Shown here: one piece after another, positions 39,689-48,561 of the stretch
Numbering within the stretch: the stretch's first letter is position 1
Layout: every line of letters begins with the position of its first letter
Source of the DNA: WHSW01 sp963846565
GTDB taxonomy: Bacteria > Actinomycetota > Thermoleophilia > Solirubrobacterales > 70-9
NCBI GenBank assembly: GCA_963846565.1
Contig: CAWJWL010000003.1
Span: 715,409 to 779,408, forward strand
DNA: 64,000 bases
Direction of reading: 5' to 3'
Notes under the pieces: model-generated
The model's input: only the letters and a program-made list of their open reading frames with translations
What the model was told of the DNA's origin: nothing
Database searches by the model: none
Translations under genes and position numbers: made by a program

Positions 39689-40087
39689 ATGAGCAGCGAT
39701 ACAGCCGAGCCGGCCGTGGCCGCAGCGCCTCCGTCGGAGCTATGCGATTCGATCTCGCGCTCCGTCGGATCCGTATGGAGGGAGTACGGGGGCGGGCGCT
39801 CGTCGGTCGCGACGGTGGTCCGGGGTGACCGGATCTGCTGCGTGCTCACGCTCTCCGGCGAGCCGGACGAACCGGTCGAAGCCGACGCCGATGCCGAGGC
39901 CGAGCCTGACATTGACGACGGAGTCGACCGCTCGATCGACTCGGTGCGCTACCGCACGAACGTGATGGCCGCGGTTCGCAAGTCGACCGACCGGCGCGTG
40001 CTCTCTTACATCTCGAAGCGCGACAAGACGGCCGGGACCACGACGGCGATCTTCCGCGTCGACCGCTCGCTCGGCTCCCAGGGCTAG
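39689..40087 (+). CDS. DUF2294 / MpsC-like protein, 132 aa
   Basis: The pattern fits the DUF2294 (MpsC) group: V-G-S-V-W-R-E-Y-G-G-G-R-S-S-V-A-T-V-V-R-G-D-R-I-C-C-V-L, then R-T-N-V-M-A-A-V-R-K-S-T-D-R-R-V-L-S-Y-I-S. An acidic insert (D-A-D-A-E-A-E-P-D-I-D-D) in the middle is unusual. In staphylococci MpsC belongs to a cation/bicarbonate transport system, but no MpsAB is nearby here, so function is open. Stops overlap with the convergent peptidase gene. Confidence 0.55.
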   Translation: MSSDTAEPAVAAAPPSELCDSISRSVGSVWREYGGGRSSVATVVRGDRICCVLTLSGEPDEPVEADADAEAEPDIDDGVDRSIDSVRYRTNVMAAVRKSTDRRVLSYISKRDKTAGTTTAIFRVDRSLGSQG

Positions 40088-41904
40088 ACCGAAGCGGCGG
40101 TCGCCTCGGCCTCGCCGAGCCGGCGCTCGATCAGGTCGAGGCCGTCGCTCCAAAAGGCCGGGTCGGTGAGGTCGACGCCGGCGATCTGCCCCAGCTCCTC
40201 CGGCGGCATCGAGCCACCGGCGCGCAGCAGGTCGAGGTAGGCGGGGACGAACGAGGCGCCCTCCTCCTCATAGCGGCGGTAGACCGAGAGCGCGAGCAGG
40301 TTGCCGTAGGCGTAGGCATAGACGTAGCCCGGCGTGTCGATGAAGTGGGGCACGTAGCTCCACCATGAGCCGTAGTCGTCGCTCACCTCGACCGAGTCGC
40401 TGAGCAGGTCCTTCTGCGTCTCGAGCCAGGCGGCCTGGAACGCGTCGACGGAGAGCTCGCCGGACTCGCGGCGCTCGGTGTGGACCCGCTGCTCGAACCG
40501 GTTCATGGCGACCTGGCGAAAGACGGCGGCGACGTAGCCGTCGAGCGACTCGGCGAGCAGCGCGAGCCGCGCCGAGGCGTCGGGGGCCTCGTCGAGCATC
40601 CGCCCGAGGACGATCGCCTCGCCGAAGATCGACGCGGTCTCGGCGACCGTGAGCGGGGTCGAGAAGTGGTAGATCCCCTGCGGGCGGGCGAGCGCCGCGT
40701 GCACGCCGTGGCCGAGCTCGTGCGCCATCACCAGCGCGTCGTAGGGGCGCGAGGTGTAGTTGAGCATCACGTAGGGGTGGCGCGAGGGCACCGTGTAGGA
40801 ACAGAAGGCGCCGCCGCGCTTGCCGGGCGCTGGGGGCGCGTCGATGTAATCGCCGGTGAAGAACTCCTCGGCGACCGCGCCGAGCTCTTCGGAGAAGCCG
40901 CGATAGCAGTCGAGGACGAGCTCGCGCGCCTGTGAGTAGGAGATGCGGCGCTCGTCGCTGATCACCGGGGCCGCGCGGTCGTAGTGGGCGAGCCGCTCGA
41001 CGCCGAGCAGCTTCGCCTTCAGGCGGTACCAGCGCTGCGCGATCCCGTAGCGGCCGGTGACCGCGTCGATCAGCGCCTCGACCGACTCGTCCGAGGCCTC
41101 GTTCGCGAGGTTCCGCGCCGCGAGCCAGTGCGGGTAGGAGCGCAACCGGTCCTTGACCGACTTGTCCTGAATCAGCGTGTTGAGGATGTAGGCGCGGGTG
41201 CGAAGCCCGGGCTCGAGGGCCGCGGTGACGTTCTCCGCCGTGACCTTGCGGAGCTCGCGGTCCGGCGACTGCAGGCGCGAGAGCGCGACCATGAGCTCGA
41301 CCGGCTCCTCGGAGTCGGGCACCTCGACCGCGATTGCCGAGGTCAGCTCGGTGAAGAGGCGCGCGAACGCGGACGGCCCGGTGACGCCGGTCTCGGTGAG
41401 GATCTTCTCCTCCGGCTCGCTGAGCAGATGCGGCCGGTAGCGGCGCATCGTCCGCAGGTGGTGGCGGCAGAAGGCGAGCGCATCGTCGGCGATCAGCTCA
41501 TCGGCCCGCTCGTCGTCGAGCTCGGTCCACTCGAGGTCGAAGAAGAGGACCGCGGTCTCGATCGCGGCGCCGCGCTCCTGCATCTGCTGGAGCAGTGCGC
41601 CACGCTCCGGCGAGGCGGTGTCGACGGAGAACCCGAGCGCCGCGTAGGAGCCGGCGCGACCGGTGATGTCGCCGAGCTCGGCGAGCGCGTTCATCGCCTC
41701 GGCGAGGCCGGCGGCGTCGAGCCCCGAGACCTTGCCGCGGTAGCGCTCGGCGAACGAGTCGGCGAGCTCCTGCGCGCGGTCGAGCAGCGCCAGCGCGCCG
41801 TCGGTGCCGCCGTCGTCGACGAGCGGCTCGAGGTTCCAGCGGGCCGCGGCGAGCTCCGCGTCCTGCTCCGGCGTGTCGGTGGTCTCCGTCGTTTCAGTGG
41901 TCAT
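40084..41904 (-). CDS. pepF: Oligoendopeptidase F (M3 zinc peptidase), 606 aa
   Basis: Cytoplasmic metallopeptidase cutting short peptides. The zinc site M-A-H-E-L-G-H-G-V-H is followed by the third ligand in T-V-A-E-T-A-S-I-F-G-E-A; N-terminal W-N-L-E-P-L and the G-G-A-F-C-S-Y strand before the zinc helix are typical of PepF. The ATG at 41904 is taken; the open frame beyond it to 42591 only mirrors the nuclease gene on the other strand. Confidence 0.92.
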   Translation of the reverse strand: MTTETTETTDTPEQDAELAAARWNLEPLVDDGGTDGALALLDRAQELADSFAERYRGKVSGLDAAGLAEAMNALAELGDITGRAGSYAALGFSVDTASPERGALLQQMQERGAAIETAVLFFDLEWTELDDERADELIADDALAFCRHHLRTMRRYRPHLLSEPEEKILTETGVTGPSAFARLFTELTSAIAVEVPDSEEPVELMVALSRLQSPDRELRKVTAENVTAALEPGLRTRAYILNTLIQDKSVKDRLRSYPHWLAARNLANEASDESVEALIDAVTGRYGIAQRWYRLKAKLLGVERLAHYDRAAPVISDERRISYSQARELVLDCYRGFSEELGAVAEEFFTGDYIDAPPAPGKRGGAFCSYTVPSRHPYVMLNYTSRPYDALVMAHELGHGVHAALARPQGIYHFSTPLTVAETASIFGEAIVLGRMLDEAPDASARLALLAESLDGYVAAVFRQVAMNRFEQRVHTERRESGELSVDAFQAAWLETQKDLLSDSVEVSDDYGSWWSYVPHFIDTPGYVYAYAYGNLLALSVYRRYEEEGASFVPAYLDLLRAGGSMPPEELGQIAGVDLTDPAFWSDGLDLIERRLGEAEATAASV

Positions 41905-41957
41905 CGCCCAACACAATAGAAACCTCGGTCTCCCGGGCTCGGGAAGGTGGAGCGCCG

Positions 41958-41963
41958 TAACGT
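41958..41963 (+). promoter_or_regulatory. -10 hexamer TAACGT, 7 nt before EEP-family gene
   Basis: It supports ATG 41971 over the GTG at 41947. Confidence 0.4.
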
Positions 41964-41970
41964 CGGCGGG

Positions 41971-42747
41971 ATGAAGCTCCTCACCTGGAACGTCGCCGGC
42001 CGGGTGAAGCTCTTCGCCAACCAGGCCGGCGCAGTCGAGCGGACCGAGTCCGACTTCGTCTGCCTGCAGGAGATCCGGGCCTCGACCGCGCCACGGTGGG
42101 CGAAGGCGTTCGAAGCCATGGGTCTCCCCCACGTCGCCGACTCGAGCGCGTTCATGCAGGGCACCCGCACCTACTTCGTCGTCACCGCCAGCCGCTGGGA
42201 GCTGACGGAGCTGCCCGCGGTCGCCGGCCCGTATCCCGAGCGGGTGCTCTCGGTCGTCGCCGAGAGCCCGTACGGGCAGGTCGAGGTACACAACGCCCAC
42301 GTGCCCCCGGCGCCGAAGCACGGGCTGACCAAGATCGAGACGCTCGAGGCGATGGTGGACCGCTTCGCACGGCCGAGCGCCCGCCATCGCATCGCCTGCG
42401 GCGACTTCAACGTCCCGAGGCTCGAGACGACGGAGGGCGAGGTGATCACCTTCGCCGACCGCCATCCCGAGTGCCTCGAGCGCTGGGACGCGGCGGAGCG
42501 CGCCCTGTTCGAACTGGGCGAGTGGGACCTCCCGGACGTCTTCCGCAAGCTGCACGGCTTCGAGCGCCGCGACGTCAGCTGGGTCCTGCACACGCGCAAC
42601 CGGCGCAAGGCCGGCCTACGACTCGACCACGTCCTCGCCTCCGAGAGGCTCGGCGCGGTCGCATGCGACTACCACCACGAGTGGCGAGAGGCCGGGCTCT
42701 CCGACCACTCCGCCCTCGAGGCGGTGTTCGATCCGAGCCCGCTCTAG
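41971..42747 (+). CDS. Endonuclease/exonuclease/phosphatase-family protein, 258 aa
   Basis: EEP fold close to exonuclease III: M-K-L-L-T-W-N-V-A-G (Asn), C-L-Q-E-I-R (metal Glu), V-H-N-A-H-V-P, I-A-C-G-D-F-N-V-P (Asp and Asn), L-R-L-D-H-V-L-A and the end S-D-H-S-A-L (Asp-His). All catalytic residues are present. Compared with ExoIII the DNA-binding loops are short, so it may be a repair AP-nuclease or a phosphodiesterase. Confidence 0.85.
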   Translation: MKLLTWNVAGRVKLFANQAGAVERTESDFVCLQEIRASTAPRWAKAFEAMGLPHVADSSAFMQGTRTYFVVTASRWELTELPAVAGPYPERVLSVVAESPYGQVEVHNAHVPPAPKHGLTKIETLEAMVDRFARPSARHRIACGDFNVPRLETTEGEVITFADRHPECLERWDAAERALFELGEWDLPDVFRKLHGFERRDVSWVLHTRNRRKAGLRLDHVLASERLGAVACDYHHEWREAGLSDHSALEAVFDPSPL

Positions 42748-43010
42748 CGGCGGATTCCGACCTTCGTCACAACCGACTTGCCTGCCTTGAAGGCGGCGTC
42801 GCCGACGGACTTCACCGCGCCACCCGCGTTCGAGGCCGCCTGGCCGGCCGCGCGACGCGCGTCCTTGACGCTGTCCTGCGCCTGGCGCTGGAAACGGCTC
42901 GCAGCCGCCTCGCGTCCACGCTCGGATGACTCCTCGCGGACCTTGTTCCGCTCTCGGGTCGCCGCAGCCTTCTTCGCCGCAGCCGTTCTGTCTGCCTTTG
43001 TCTGTGTCAT
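42744..43010 (-). CDS. Small basic Ala/Lys/Arg-rich protein, 88 aa
   Basis: M-T-Q-T-K-A-D-R-T-A-A-A-K-K-A-A-A-T-R-E-R-N-K-V-R-E, then an amphipathic A/R/S-rich helix with a V-K-S-V-G-D-A-A-F-K-A-G end. Composition resembles histone-H1-like or stress proteins; no defined domain. Strong ribosome-binding site (AAAGGAG). Stop overlaps the stop of the EEP gene. Confidence 0.65.
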   Translation of the reverse strand: MTQTKADRTAAAKKAAATRERNKVREESSERGREAAASRFQRQAQDSVKDARRAAGQAASNAGGAVKSVGDAAFKAGKSVVTKVGIRR

Positions 43011-43097
43011 TTGGACTCCTTTAGTCGTCTCCCTAAGCCCTGCCCGATCGGGGCGGAGCTAACCGGCTTCTTGCTTGCGCTAGCTTCACCCGCAACG

Positions 43098-43586
43098 ATG
43101 TCCTCCAAGGCAGATTTCGACGCGCTCGGGTGGCAGGCAGTGATCGAATCCCCCGCAATCGCGGGGCTGATCGTGGTCACGCGCCAGCGCGGGGGCGCGA
43201 TCCGCGAGAGCCTCGCGATCGCGCGCGCCTACGCCGACGCGTTGAAGGAGCACAGGGGTCACGACCTGCTCGGCGAGATCGTCGAGAAGCCGCCGCACCT
43301 CGGCCCGCGCGACTTCTCCAGCGCCGAGGAGCTCCACGATCAGGGTCTCGAACGGATCCGCGCCGCGGTCGCGACGCTCGAGCCGAAGGCGTCGCCCGAG
43401 GAGCTCGAGGCCTACAAGCGCTTCACGCTCACCGTCGCCGAGCGGGCGGCGCAGGCCGACAAGTCCGGCGGCGTCCTTGGCATCGGCGGCGAGCGCGTCA
43501 GCGACGCCGAGGCGGCGGCGCTCGACGAGATCGCCGGCGCGCTCGGGATCGAGCGCACCCCTCCGGCTCCGGCCGACTCAGCCTGA
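43098..43586 (+). CDS. Conserved-looking helical protein of unknown function, 162 aa
   Basis: All-helical, acidic protein without signal: F-D-A-L-G-W-Q-A-V-I-E-S-P-A-I-A-G-L-I-V-V, then R-E-S-L-A-I-A-R-A-Y-A-D-A-L, and near the end V-A-E-R-A-A-Q-A-D-K ... G-G-E-R-V-S-D-A-E-A-A-A-L-D-E-I. The last part is weakly like TerB-type tellurite-resistance helices, which I would not rely on. TAGCTT lies 11 nt before the ATG. It overlaps the convergent coiled-coil gene by 9 bp. Confidence 0.6.
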   Translation: MSSKADFDALGWQAVIESPAIAGLIVVTRQRGGAIRESLAIARAYADALKEHRGHDLLGEIVEKPPHLGPRDFSSAEELHDQGLERIRAAVATLEPKASPEELEAYKRFTLTVAERAAQADKSGGVLGIGGERVSDAEAAALDEIAGALGIERTPPAPADSA

Positions 43587-44051
43587 GGCGTCGCGAAGCG
43601 ACCGCGCGAGCTGCTCGAGGCCGCGCACCGCGGCCGCGCGCCGACGCTCGATCTCGGCCAGCTCGTCGGCGATCTCCTGCCTCTCGAGACTGGCGGCGAA
43701 GACGGCGTCGTCCGCCTGGTCGTGGGCCGCGCTGCGGATCCGGTCGGCCTCGGCCTCGGCGGCGCGGACGATCGCGCCCGCCTGAGCGTGTGCGCCGGCG
43801 ATGATCTCCTCGGCGCGCGCCTCCGCGCCGCCGCAGATCTCGTTCGCGCGCTGTTCGGCATCGACCCGCAGTTCGGCAAACCTCCGTTGCCCGGCCCAGG
43901 ATACGCCGATCCCCGTGGCCTGTCGGGCGGACGCTTTCGCATTCCCTGAATCGACGATCCAGCGGTTTCGCCGCCGCGGACGCGGGGATCTGGTCTCTAC
44001 CGGGTCCCGGCGACACCACCCAGTCGCCGCAGCCTCGCCCGGTTCCGCCAC
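43578..44051 (-). CDS. Coiled-coil protein, about 157 aa (start uncertain)
   Basis: Residues about 55-150 are A/E/R-rich with heptads (A-E-Q-R-A-N-E-I, A-E-A-R-A-E-E-I-I-A-G-A-H-A-Q-A), like the stalk of ATP-synthase b subunits or DivIVA-type proteins. The first 50 residues look unlike protein. GTG at 44051 is the only usual start in this frame, so the true N terminus may be different. It follows GH31 by 24 bp on the same strand. Confidence 0.5.
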   Translation of the reverse strand: MAEPGEAAATGWCRRDPVETRSPRPRRRNRWIVDSGNAKASARQATGIGVSWAGQRRFAELRVDAEQRANEICGGAEARAEEIIAGAHAQAGAIVRAAEAEADRIRSAAHDQADDAVFAASLERQEIADELAEIERRRAAAVRGLEQLARSLRDASG

Positions 44052-44075
44052 CTCCCCCTTGGCGGGTTGCTGCGG

Positions 44076-46364
44076 TCAGCGGCGGTCGAGCGAGATCTCG
44101 ACCGCCGCGCCGCGACTCGTGCGCAGCCGGCCGGCGTCGATCGTCAGCAGCCGCTTCTGCTTGTCGTAGCCGAACTTGCGGATCTGGCGGGTGCGCCCGC
44201 CGCTGCGGACCGCCACCCGCTTCGGCCTCGCGATCCCGTTCACCTTGATCACGTAGCGGCGCTTCCCCTTGGCGCCGGGGAACGTGCCCTGGCGCTCGCC
44301 GATGATGAAGGTCGCGGAGCCCTTGGACTCGCGCCAGTGAAGCGCCGTCCGCGCGCCCTCGCCCGACTGGTAGGCGAGCCCGTCGCCGGAGTCCTCGTAG
44401 AGATCGAAGGCGCCCTTGGCGCCGGTGAAGACGTCGAGAAGGAGCGGGTCGGGGGAGCCTGCGGCGCTGCGGATGTTCTTCTGCCGCGGCAGGATCGCGC
44501 CCGCGCGGGCGAAGACGGGCATCCGGTCGAGCGGCGCCTTCACCGTCCTCGTCCGCCCGCCGGCGTAGGTCCTGCCGGTGAAGATGTCGGTCCAGCGGCC
44601 GGGCGGGAACCAGACCTGGCGCCGCGAGCCCGCCTTCGCGATCGGGGCGACCAGGAGCCCGCCGCCGAACATGTACTGGGCGTCGGCCTTGTAGGCACCG
44701 CTCTCCTTCGGCCAGCTCAGGTACATCGGCCGCGCCAACGGCATGCCGGTGTCGTAGGCGTCCCGGCCGAGCGTGTAGGTGTAGGGGACGAGCGCCTCGC
44801 GCAGGCGCATGAACTCCGCCGCGATCTTCTTCGCCTTCCCTGTGTACTCCCAGGGCAGACGCGGCGCGTGGTCGGAGTGGAGGCGGAAGATCGGCTGGAA
44901 GGCGCCGAGCTGGACCCAGCGGACGTACTTCGCCGCCGGCAGCTGGTCGCCATTGAAGCTGCCGACGTCGTGGGACACGTAGGGCATTCCGATTCCGGCG
45001 CCTTCGAAGGCGGCGAAGTCGGTCTGGAACTCGAGCATCTTCCAGGTGTCGAAGGTGTCGCCGGTGAAGTGAATCGCGCTGCGGTGCTCGGCCCAGATCC
45101 CGGGCATCGAGATGCTCGAGTCGAGATACGTGCCGCCGACCCGCGAGAGCACCGGCCAGCGATCGCCCTGGGCACGCTCGCGCAGGGCGTAGAGGGAGTT
45201 GATCCAGGTGTCGGGCGTGACGCCCGGCGCCTCGACCCTGCTTTCGTCGCAGCACCAGTCGAGCCACCACGCGTCGACGCCGTCGGCCTCGAACGGCGCG
45301 TGCAGGCCGAAGTAGGACTCGACGTCCTCGGGCTGGCCCCAGTTCCAGCCGCCGCAGGTGACGTTGGGGTCGCGGACGAAGCGCTTGCAGCGGCCGGAGG
45401 CGTCCGGGAGGCCGCCGGCGGCCGCGCTCGCGGCCAGGTAGTTGGGATCGTCGGTGGCGATCGACGGATGGATGTTGAGGATCACGTCGAGCCCCTTGCC
45501 ATGGGCCCAGTTGAGGAAGCGCCCCGGGTTGGGGAAGTAGACCTGCGTCCACTCCCAGCCGTTCCAGTCGTGGGGCGACTTGAAGTCCGTGTCGACGACG
45601 AGCACGTCCAGCGGCACCCGGTGCTTGTGGAACTGGGTGAGGAGCCGCTTGTAGTCCTTCTCGCTGTAGCCCTGGTAGCGGGAGAACCAGATCCCGAAGG
45701 CCGAGCGCGGCGGCAGCGGCGCGGCGCCGGTGAGGTTGCGGAAGTCGGCGAGGGCCTCGGCGTAGTTCGTCCCGTAGGCGAAGAGGTAGCCGTCCTGGTA
45801 GGCGCCGGGGCGGTTGGGGCGGACTGTGAAGCGGTTGCCGCCGGCCTCGAGCAGCGGCGAGGTCGTGTCGTCGAGGAGGTAGTAGCCGTCGCGCGAGAGG
45901 ATCCCGTCGTGGAGGGGAACGGGGCCCGCCTGGTTGTCCAGCCCGCGGTACCAGCCGCCGAGGTTGCCCGGCGTGCCGGTTGCCGGCCGCGGCGCGTTCG
46001 GCGCCGCGAAGGCGGGCTGACCGCCGCCGCCGCCGGTGACCTCGACGCTCAGGTTCGAGCCGTTGATCGGGCCCGAGCCCGTCGTGTAGCGGAGCGTCAT
46101 CGCGGGCGTGGTGATGACCCGGACGCCCCCCGTGACCGTGGTCTCGTACTCGACCCCCGGCAGGGCGCCGCGGTCGGGCACGGTGAGGGTCGGGCGGTTC
46201 TCGAAGTTGCCGTCGGCCGCGTACTCGACCCGGATCAGGGTCGGCGATAGGACCTCGAAGCGCGCCGGGCCGTCGACGATCGGCCCGCTCGCCGCCGAGG
46301 CGCTTGCGCATGCGACGAGCGCAAGCGCGAGCGCTCCCGCCGAAGTCAGCCGCAACCTCCCCAT
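44076..46364 (-). CDS. Secreted glycoside hydrolase family 31, 762 aa
   Basis: Alpha-glucosidase/xylosidase-type enzyme with signal peptide (L-R-L-T-S-A-G-A-L-A-L-A-L-V-A-C-A-S-A). The N-terminal beta-sandwich precedes the barrel: F-G-I-W-F-S-R-Y-Q-G-Y, V-L-V-V-D-T-D-F, the nucleophile Asp in W-W-L-D-W-C-C-D-E, an acid/base candidate near S-H-D-V-G-S-F, and F-R-L-H-S-D-H; beta domains close the protein. W-C-C-D at the nucleophile is an unusual variant of the WxDM/N box. ATG at 46364 chosen by the signal peptide. Divergent from the ceramidase 55 bp away. Confidence 0.9.
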   Translation of the reverse strand: MGRLRLTSAGALALALVACASASAASGPIVDGPARFEVLSPTLIRVEYAADGNFENRPTLTVPDRGALPGVEYETTVTGGVRVITTPAMTLRYTTGSGPINGSNLSVEVTGGGGGQPAFAAPNAPRPATGTPGNLGGWYRGLDNQAGPVPLHDGILSRDGYYLLDDTTSPLLEAGGNRFTVRPNRPGAYQDGYLFAYGTNYAEALADFRNLTGAAPLPPRSAFGIWFSRYQGYSEKDYKRLLTQFHKHRVPLDVLVVDTDFKSPHDWNGWEWTQVYFPNPGRFLNWAHGKGLDVILNIHPSIATDDPNYLAASAAAGGLPDASGRCKRFVRDPNVTCGGWNWGQPEDVESYFGLHAPFEADGVDAWWLDWCCDESRVEAPGVTPDTWINSLYALRERAQGDRWPVLSRVGGTYLDSSISMPGIWAEHRSAIHFTGDTFDTWKMLEFQTDFAAFEGAGIGMPYVSHDVGSFNGDQLPAAKYVRWVQLGAFQPIFRLHSDHAPRLPWEYTGKAKKIAAEFMRLREALVPYTYTLGRDAYDTGMPLARPMYLSWPKESGAYKADAQYMFGGGLLVAPIAKAGSRRQVWFPPGRWTDIFTGRTYAGGRTRTVKAPLDRMPVFARAGAILPRQKNIRSAAGSPDPLLLDVFTGAKGAFDLYEDSGDGLAYQSGEGARTALHWRESKGSATFIIGERQGTFPGAKGKRRYVIKVNGIARPKRVAVRSGGRTRQIRKFGYDKQKRLLTIDAGRLRTSRGAAVEISLDRR

Positions 46365-46374
46365 CCAGCCGCAC

Positions 46375-46380
46375 ACGCTA
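46375..46380 (-). promoter_or_regulatory. -10 hexamer TAGCGT, 10 nt before GH31 start
   Basis: Minus strand; it faces the TAGGCT of the ceramidase with 26 bp between the two. Confidence 0.35.
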
Positions 46381-46406
46381 CCGGCCCGCGCTGACACCAC
46401 CTCACG

Positions 46407-46412
46407 TAGGCT
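46407..46412 (+). promoter_or_regulatory. -10 hexamer TAGGCT, 7 nt before ceramidase start
   Basis: CGTAGGCTGGCGCCG leads directly into the ATG at 46420, with no ribosome-binding site. Confidence 0.5.
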
Positions 46413-46419
46413 GGCGCCG

Positions 46420-48534
46420 ATGCGGCGGATCGCGGTTGGAGCCCTGTGCGCGGCGGCGCTCGCACTCGCGGCGCCTCCAGCGGCCGGCGCGGACGCGGGC
46501 CTCCGGGCGGGCGCCGGGCGCGCCGACATCACTCCGCCCACCGGCTACTTCCTCATGGGCTGGGTCCGCTCCGACGCCCGCGCCGCCGGCGCGCTGACCC
46601 GCCTCTATGCGCGCTCGCTCGTCCTCTCGAAGGGTGATCGCGGCAAGGTCGCGCTCGTCGCCGCGGACCTCGGCTTCGTCCCGGCCGGGCTCGTCGCGGA
46701 CGTCGCCGAGCGCCTTGCGGGCCGCGGCTTCAGCCGCTCGAACATCGTCGTCTCCGCATCCCACACGCACTCGGGCCCGGCCGGCTACGGCAACTACACC
46801 GCGTTCAACTTCGTCGCCCCGACGGCGACGACGCCAACCGCCTTCGACCTCGGCCAGGCGCCCGACCAGCAGCTCTACACCTTCCTCGTCAGCCAGGTGG
46901 CGAAGTCGATCAAGCGCGCCGACCGCGATCGCGGCCCCGCCGCCGCCGGCTGGGGGCGTACCGAGCTCTATGGCGTGACCGAGAACCGCTCGATCGAGGC
47001 ACATCTGGCGAACTACGGGATCGAGGCCGAGGTCGGCGAGGGCTCGGCGGCGCAGGCGCCGGGCGGCGAGCGGGCGACGATCGATCCCGACGTCGACGTC
47101 CTGCGGGTCGACAAGATCGTCGACGGCCGGCGGGTGCCGATCGGGATCTGGTCGACGTTCGCCAACCACGGCACGGTGGTCAAGCCGACCTTCCCCTTCT
47201 ACAACGCCGACCACCACGCCGCCGCCGCGCGGATCGCCGAGGCTCGAATCCGAACGCGCGGCGATGTGCCGGCCGGCCAGGAGGTGGTCAACGCCTACGG
47301 CAACGCCGACCAGGGCGACATGACCGCGGGCCTCCGCTACACCGGGCCGGCCGGCGCATACGAGGTCGGGATGCTCGAGGCGCGCGCGTTCATGAAGGCG
47401 TGGCGAAAGGCCGGCAAGCGGATGTCCCGCTCGGTCGAGCTGCGGCGGCGGTGGACGGTCGAGTGCTTCTGCGGACGCGACACCGCGGTCGGCCCCGTCG
47501 ACGACGGCGCCGTCGTCGGACTGCCGTTCCTCACCGGCTCCGAGGAGAACCGCGGCCCGCTCTACGACGTCACCGGGGTCCCGTTCGAGGGCCGGCGCCT
47601 ACCCGCGGGCAGCGGGCCGCAGGGCGTCAAGATCCAGGCGATCCCCGACCTCGGCGCGACCTTCCCCGAGGCGACGCCGCTGACCACGGTCCGGGTCGCC
47701 GACCGGGCGATCGTCACCGTGCCGGGCGAGATGAGCGCGGCGATGGGCAAGCGGCTCAAGGGGGCGGCGGAGGAGGCCGTGCGCGGCTCCGGGATCCGCG
47801 AGGTGGTGATCTCCGGCCTCGCCAACGACTTCCTCCAGTACATCGTCACGCCCGAGGAGTACGACCGCCAGCACTACGAGGGCGGCTCGACGCTGTTCGG
47901 GCGCGCCGAGGGCGTCTTCATCCAGGAGCGGCTGATCGCGTTGCTCGAACTGCTCGTCGCCGGCGAGCCGGCGCCGGCGCCCTACCCCGACGACCCGCGG
48001 AACGGGATCACCGACGACGAGCCGCCGTTCCCGACCGGGGCCGACAGCGGGTCCGCTGTCTCCCAGCCCGCCGCGATCGAGCGCCTCGGCCACGCGGTCT
48101 TCGCCTGGCGCGGTGGCGCCCGCGGCGCCGACCGCCCGCTCGAGCGCCGGTTCATCACGATCCAGCGGCGCACGGACGGCAGGTGGCGGCGAGCCGCAGA
48201 CGACCTCGGCCTGCGGATCCTCTGGACGATCGACGCGGACGGCACCTACGAGGCCAGCTGGGAGCCGTCGGTGAACGCGCGGCTCGGCACGTACCGCTTC
48301 CTCGTCACGGCCAACCACTACCGACTCACCTCGAAGCCGTTCGAGCTCGAGCCGACGAGCAGCCTGCGCGCACGGGTCGCGCGCCGTGCGGGCGAGCGGG
48401 TCGTCGTCCTGCGCTATCCCGAGGCGGTCGAGAACGTCGACTTCGCCTGGCGGCCGCGCGAGGCCGTCGCGCTGCGGGCGGCGGACGGCCGCTGGGCCGA
48501 CCGCTACGGGAACGTCGCCCGCAACCGACGCTGA
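46420..48534 (+). CDS. Neutral/alkaline ceramidase family protein, secreted, 704 aa
   Basis: Neutral ceramidases split the N-acyl bond of ceramide. Signal peptide M-R-R-I-A-V-G-A-L-C-A-A-A-L-A-L-A; then the family's opening G-A-G-R-A-D-I-T-P-P-T-G, zinc/active-site pieces S-A-S-H-T-H-S-G-P and F-A-N-H-G-T, N-A-Y-G-N-A-D-Q-G-D in place of the usual N-x-G-D-x-S-P, and the catalytic-Ser-type region. A C-terminal Ig-like domain completes it. The D-Q-G-D variant makes true ceramide activity less sure. The in-frame extension to 46108 is antisense to GH31. Confidence 0.85.
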   Translation: MRRIAVGALCAAALALAAPPAAGADAGLRAGAGRADITPPTGYFLMGWVRSDARAAGALTRLYARSLVLSKGDRGKVALVAADLGFVPAGLVADVAERLAGRGFSRSNIVVSASHTHSGPAGYGNYTAFNFVAPTATTPTAFDLGQAPDQQLYTFLVSQVAKSIKRADRDRGPAAAGWGRTELYGVTENRSIEAHLANYGIEAEVGEGSAAQAPGGERATIDPDVDVLRVDKIVDGRRVPIGIWSTFANHGTVVKPTFPFYNADHHAAAARIAEARIRTRGDVPAGQEVVNAYGNADQGDMTAGLRYTGPAGAYEVGMLEARAFMKAWRKAGKRMSRSVELRRRWTVECFCGRDTAVGPVDDGAVVGLPFLTGSEENRGPLYDVTGVPFEGRRLPAGSGPQGVKIQAIPDLGATFPEATPLTTVRVADRAIVTVPGEMSAAMGKRLKGAAEEAVRGSGIREVVISGLANDFLQYIVTPEEYDRQHYEGGSTLFGRAEGVFIQERLIALLELLVAGEPAPAPYPDDPRNGITDDEPPFPTGADSGSAVSQPAAIERLGHAVFAWRGGARGADRPLERRFITIQRRTDGRWRRAADDLGLRILWTIDADGTYEASWEPSVNARLGTYRFLVTANHYRLTSKPFELEPTSSLRARVARRAGERVVVLRYPEAVENVDFAWRPREAVALRAADGRWADRYGNVARNRR

Positions 48535-48561
48535 CGAGCCCGGAGCGTCACAATCGCCGCG

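Noticed and set aside
43498..46374. 958-codon minus-strand frame through GH31
   Set aside because: Second frame of the same strand; no family match and extreme Arg content.
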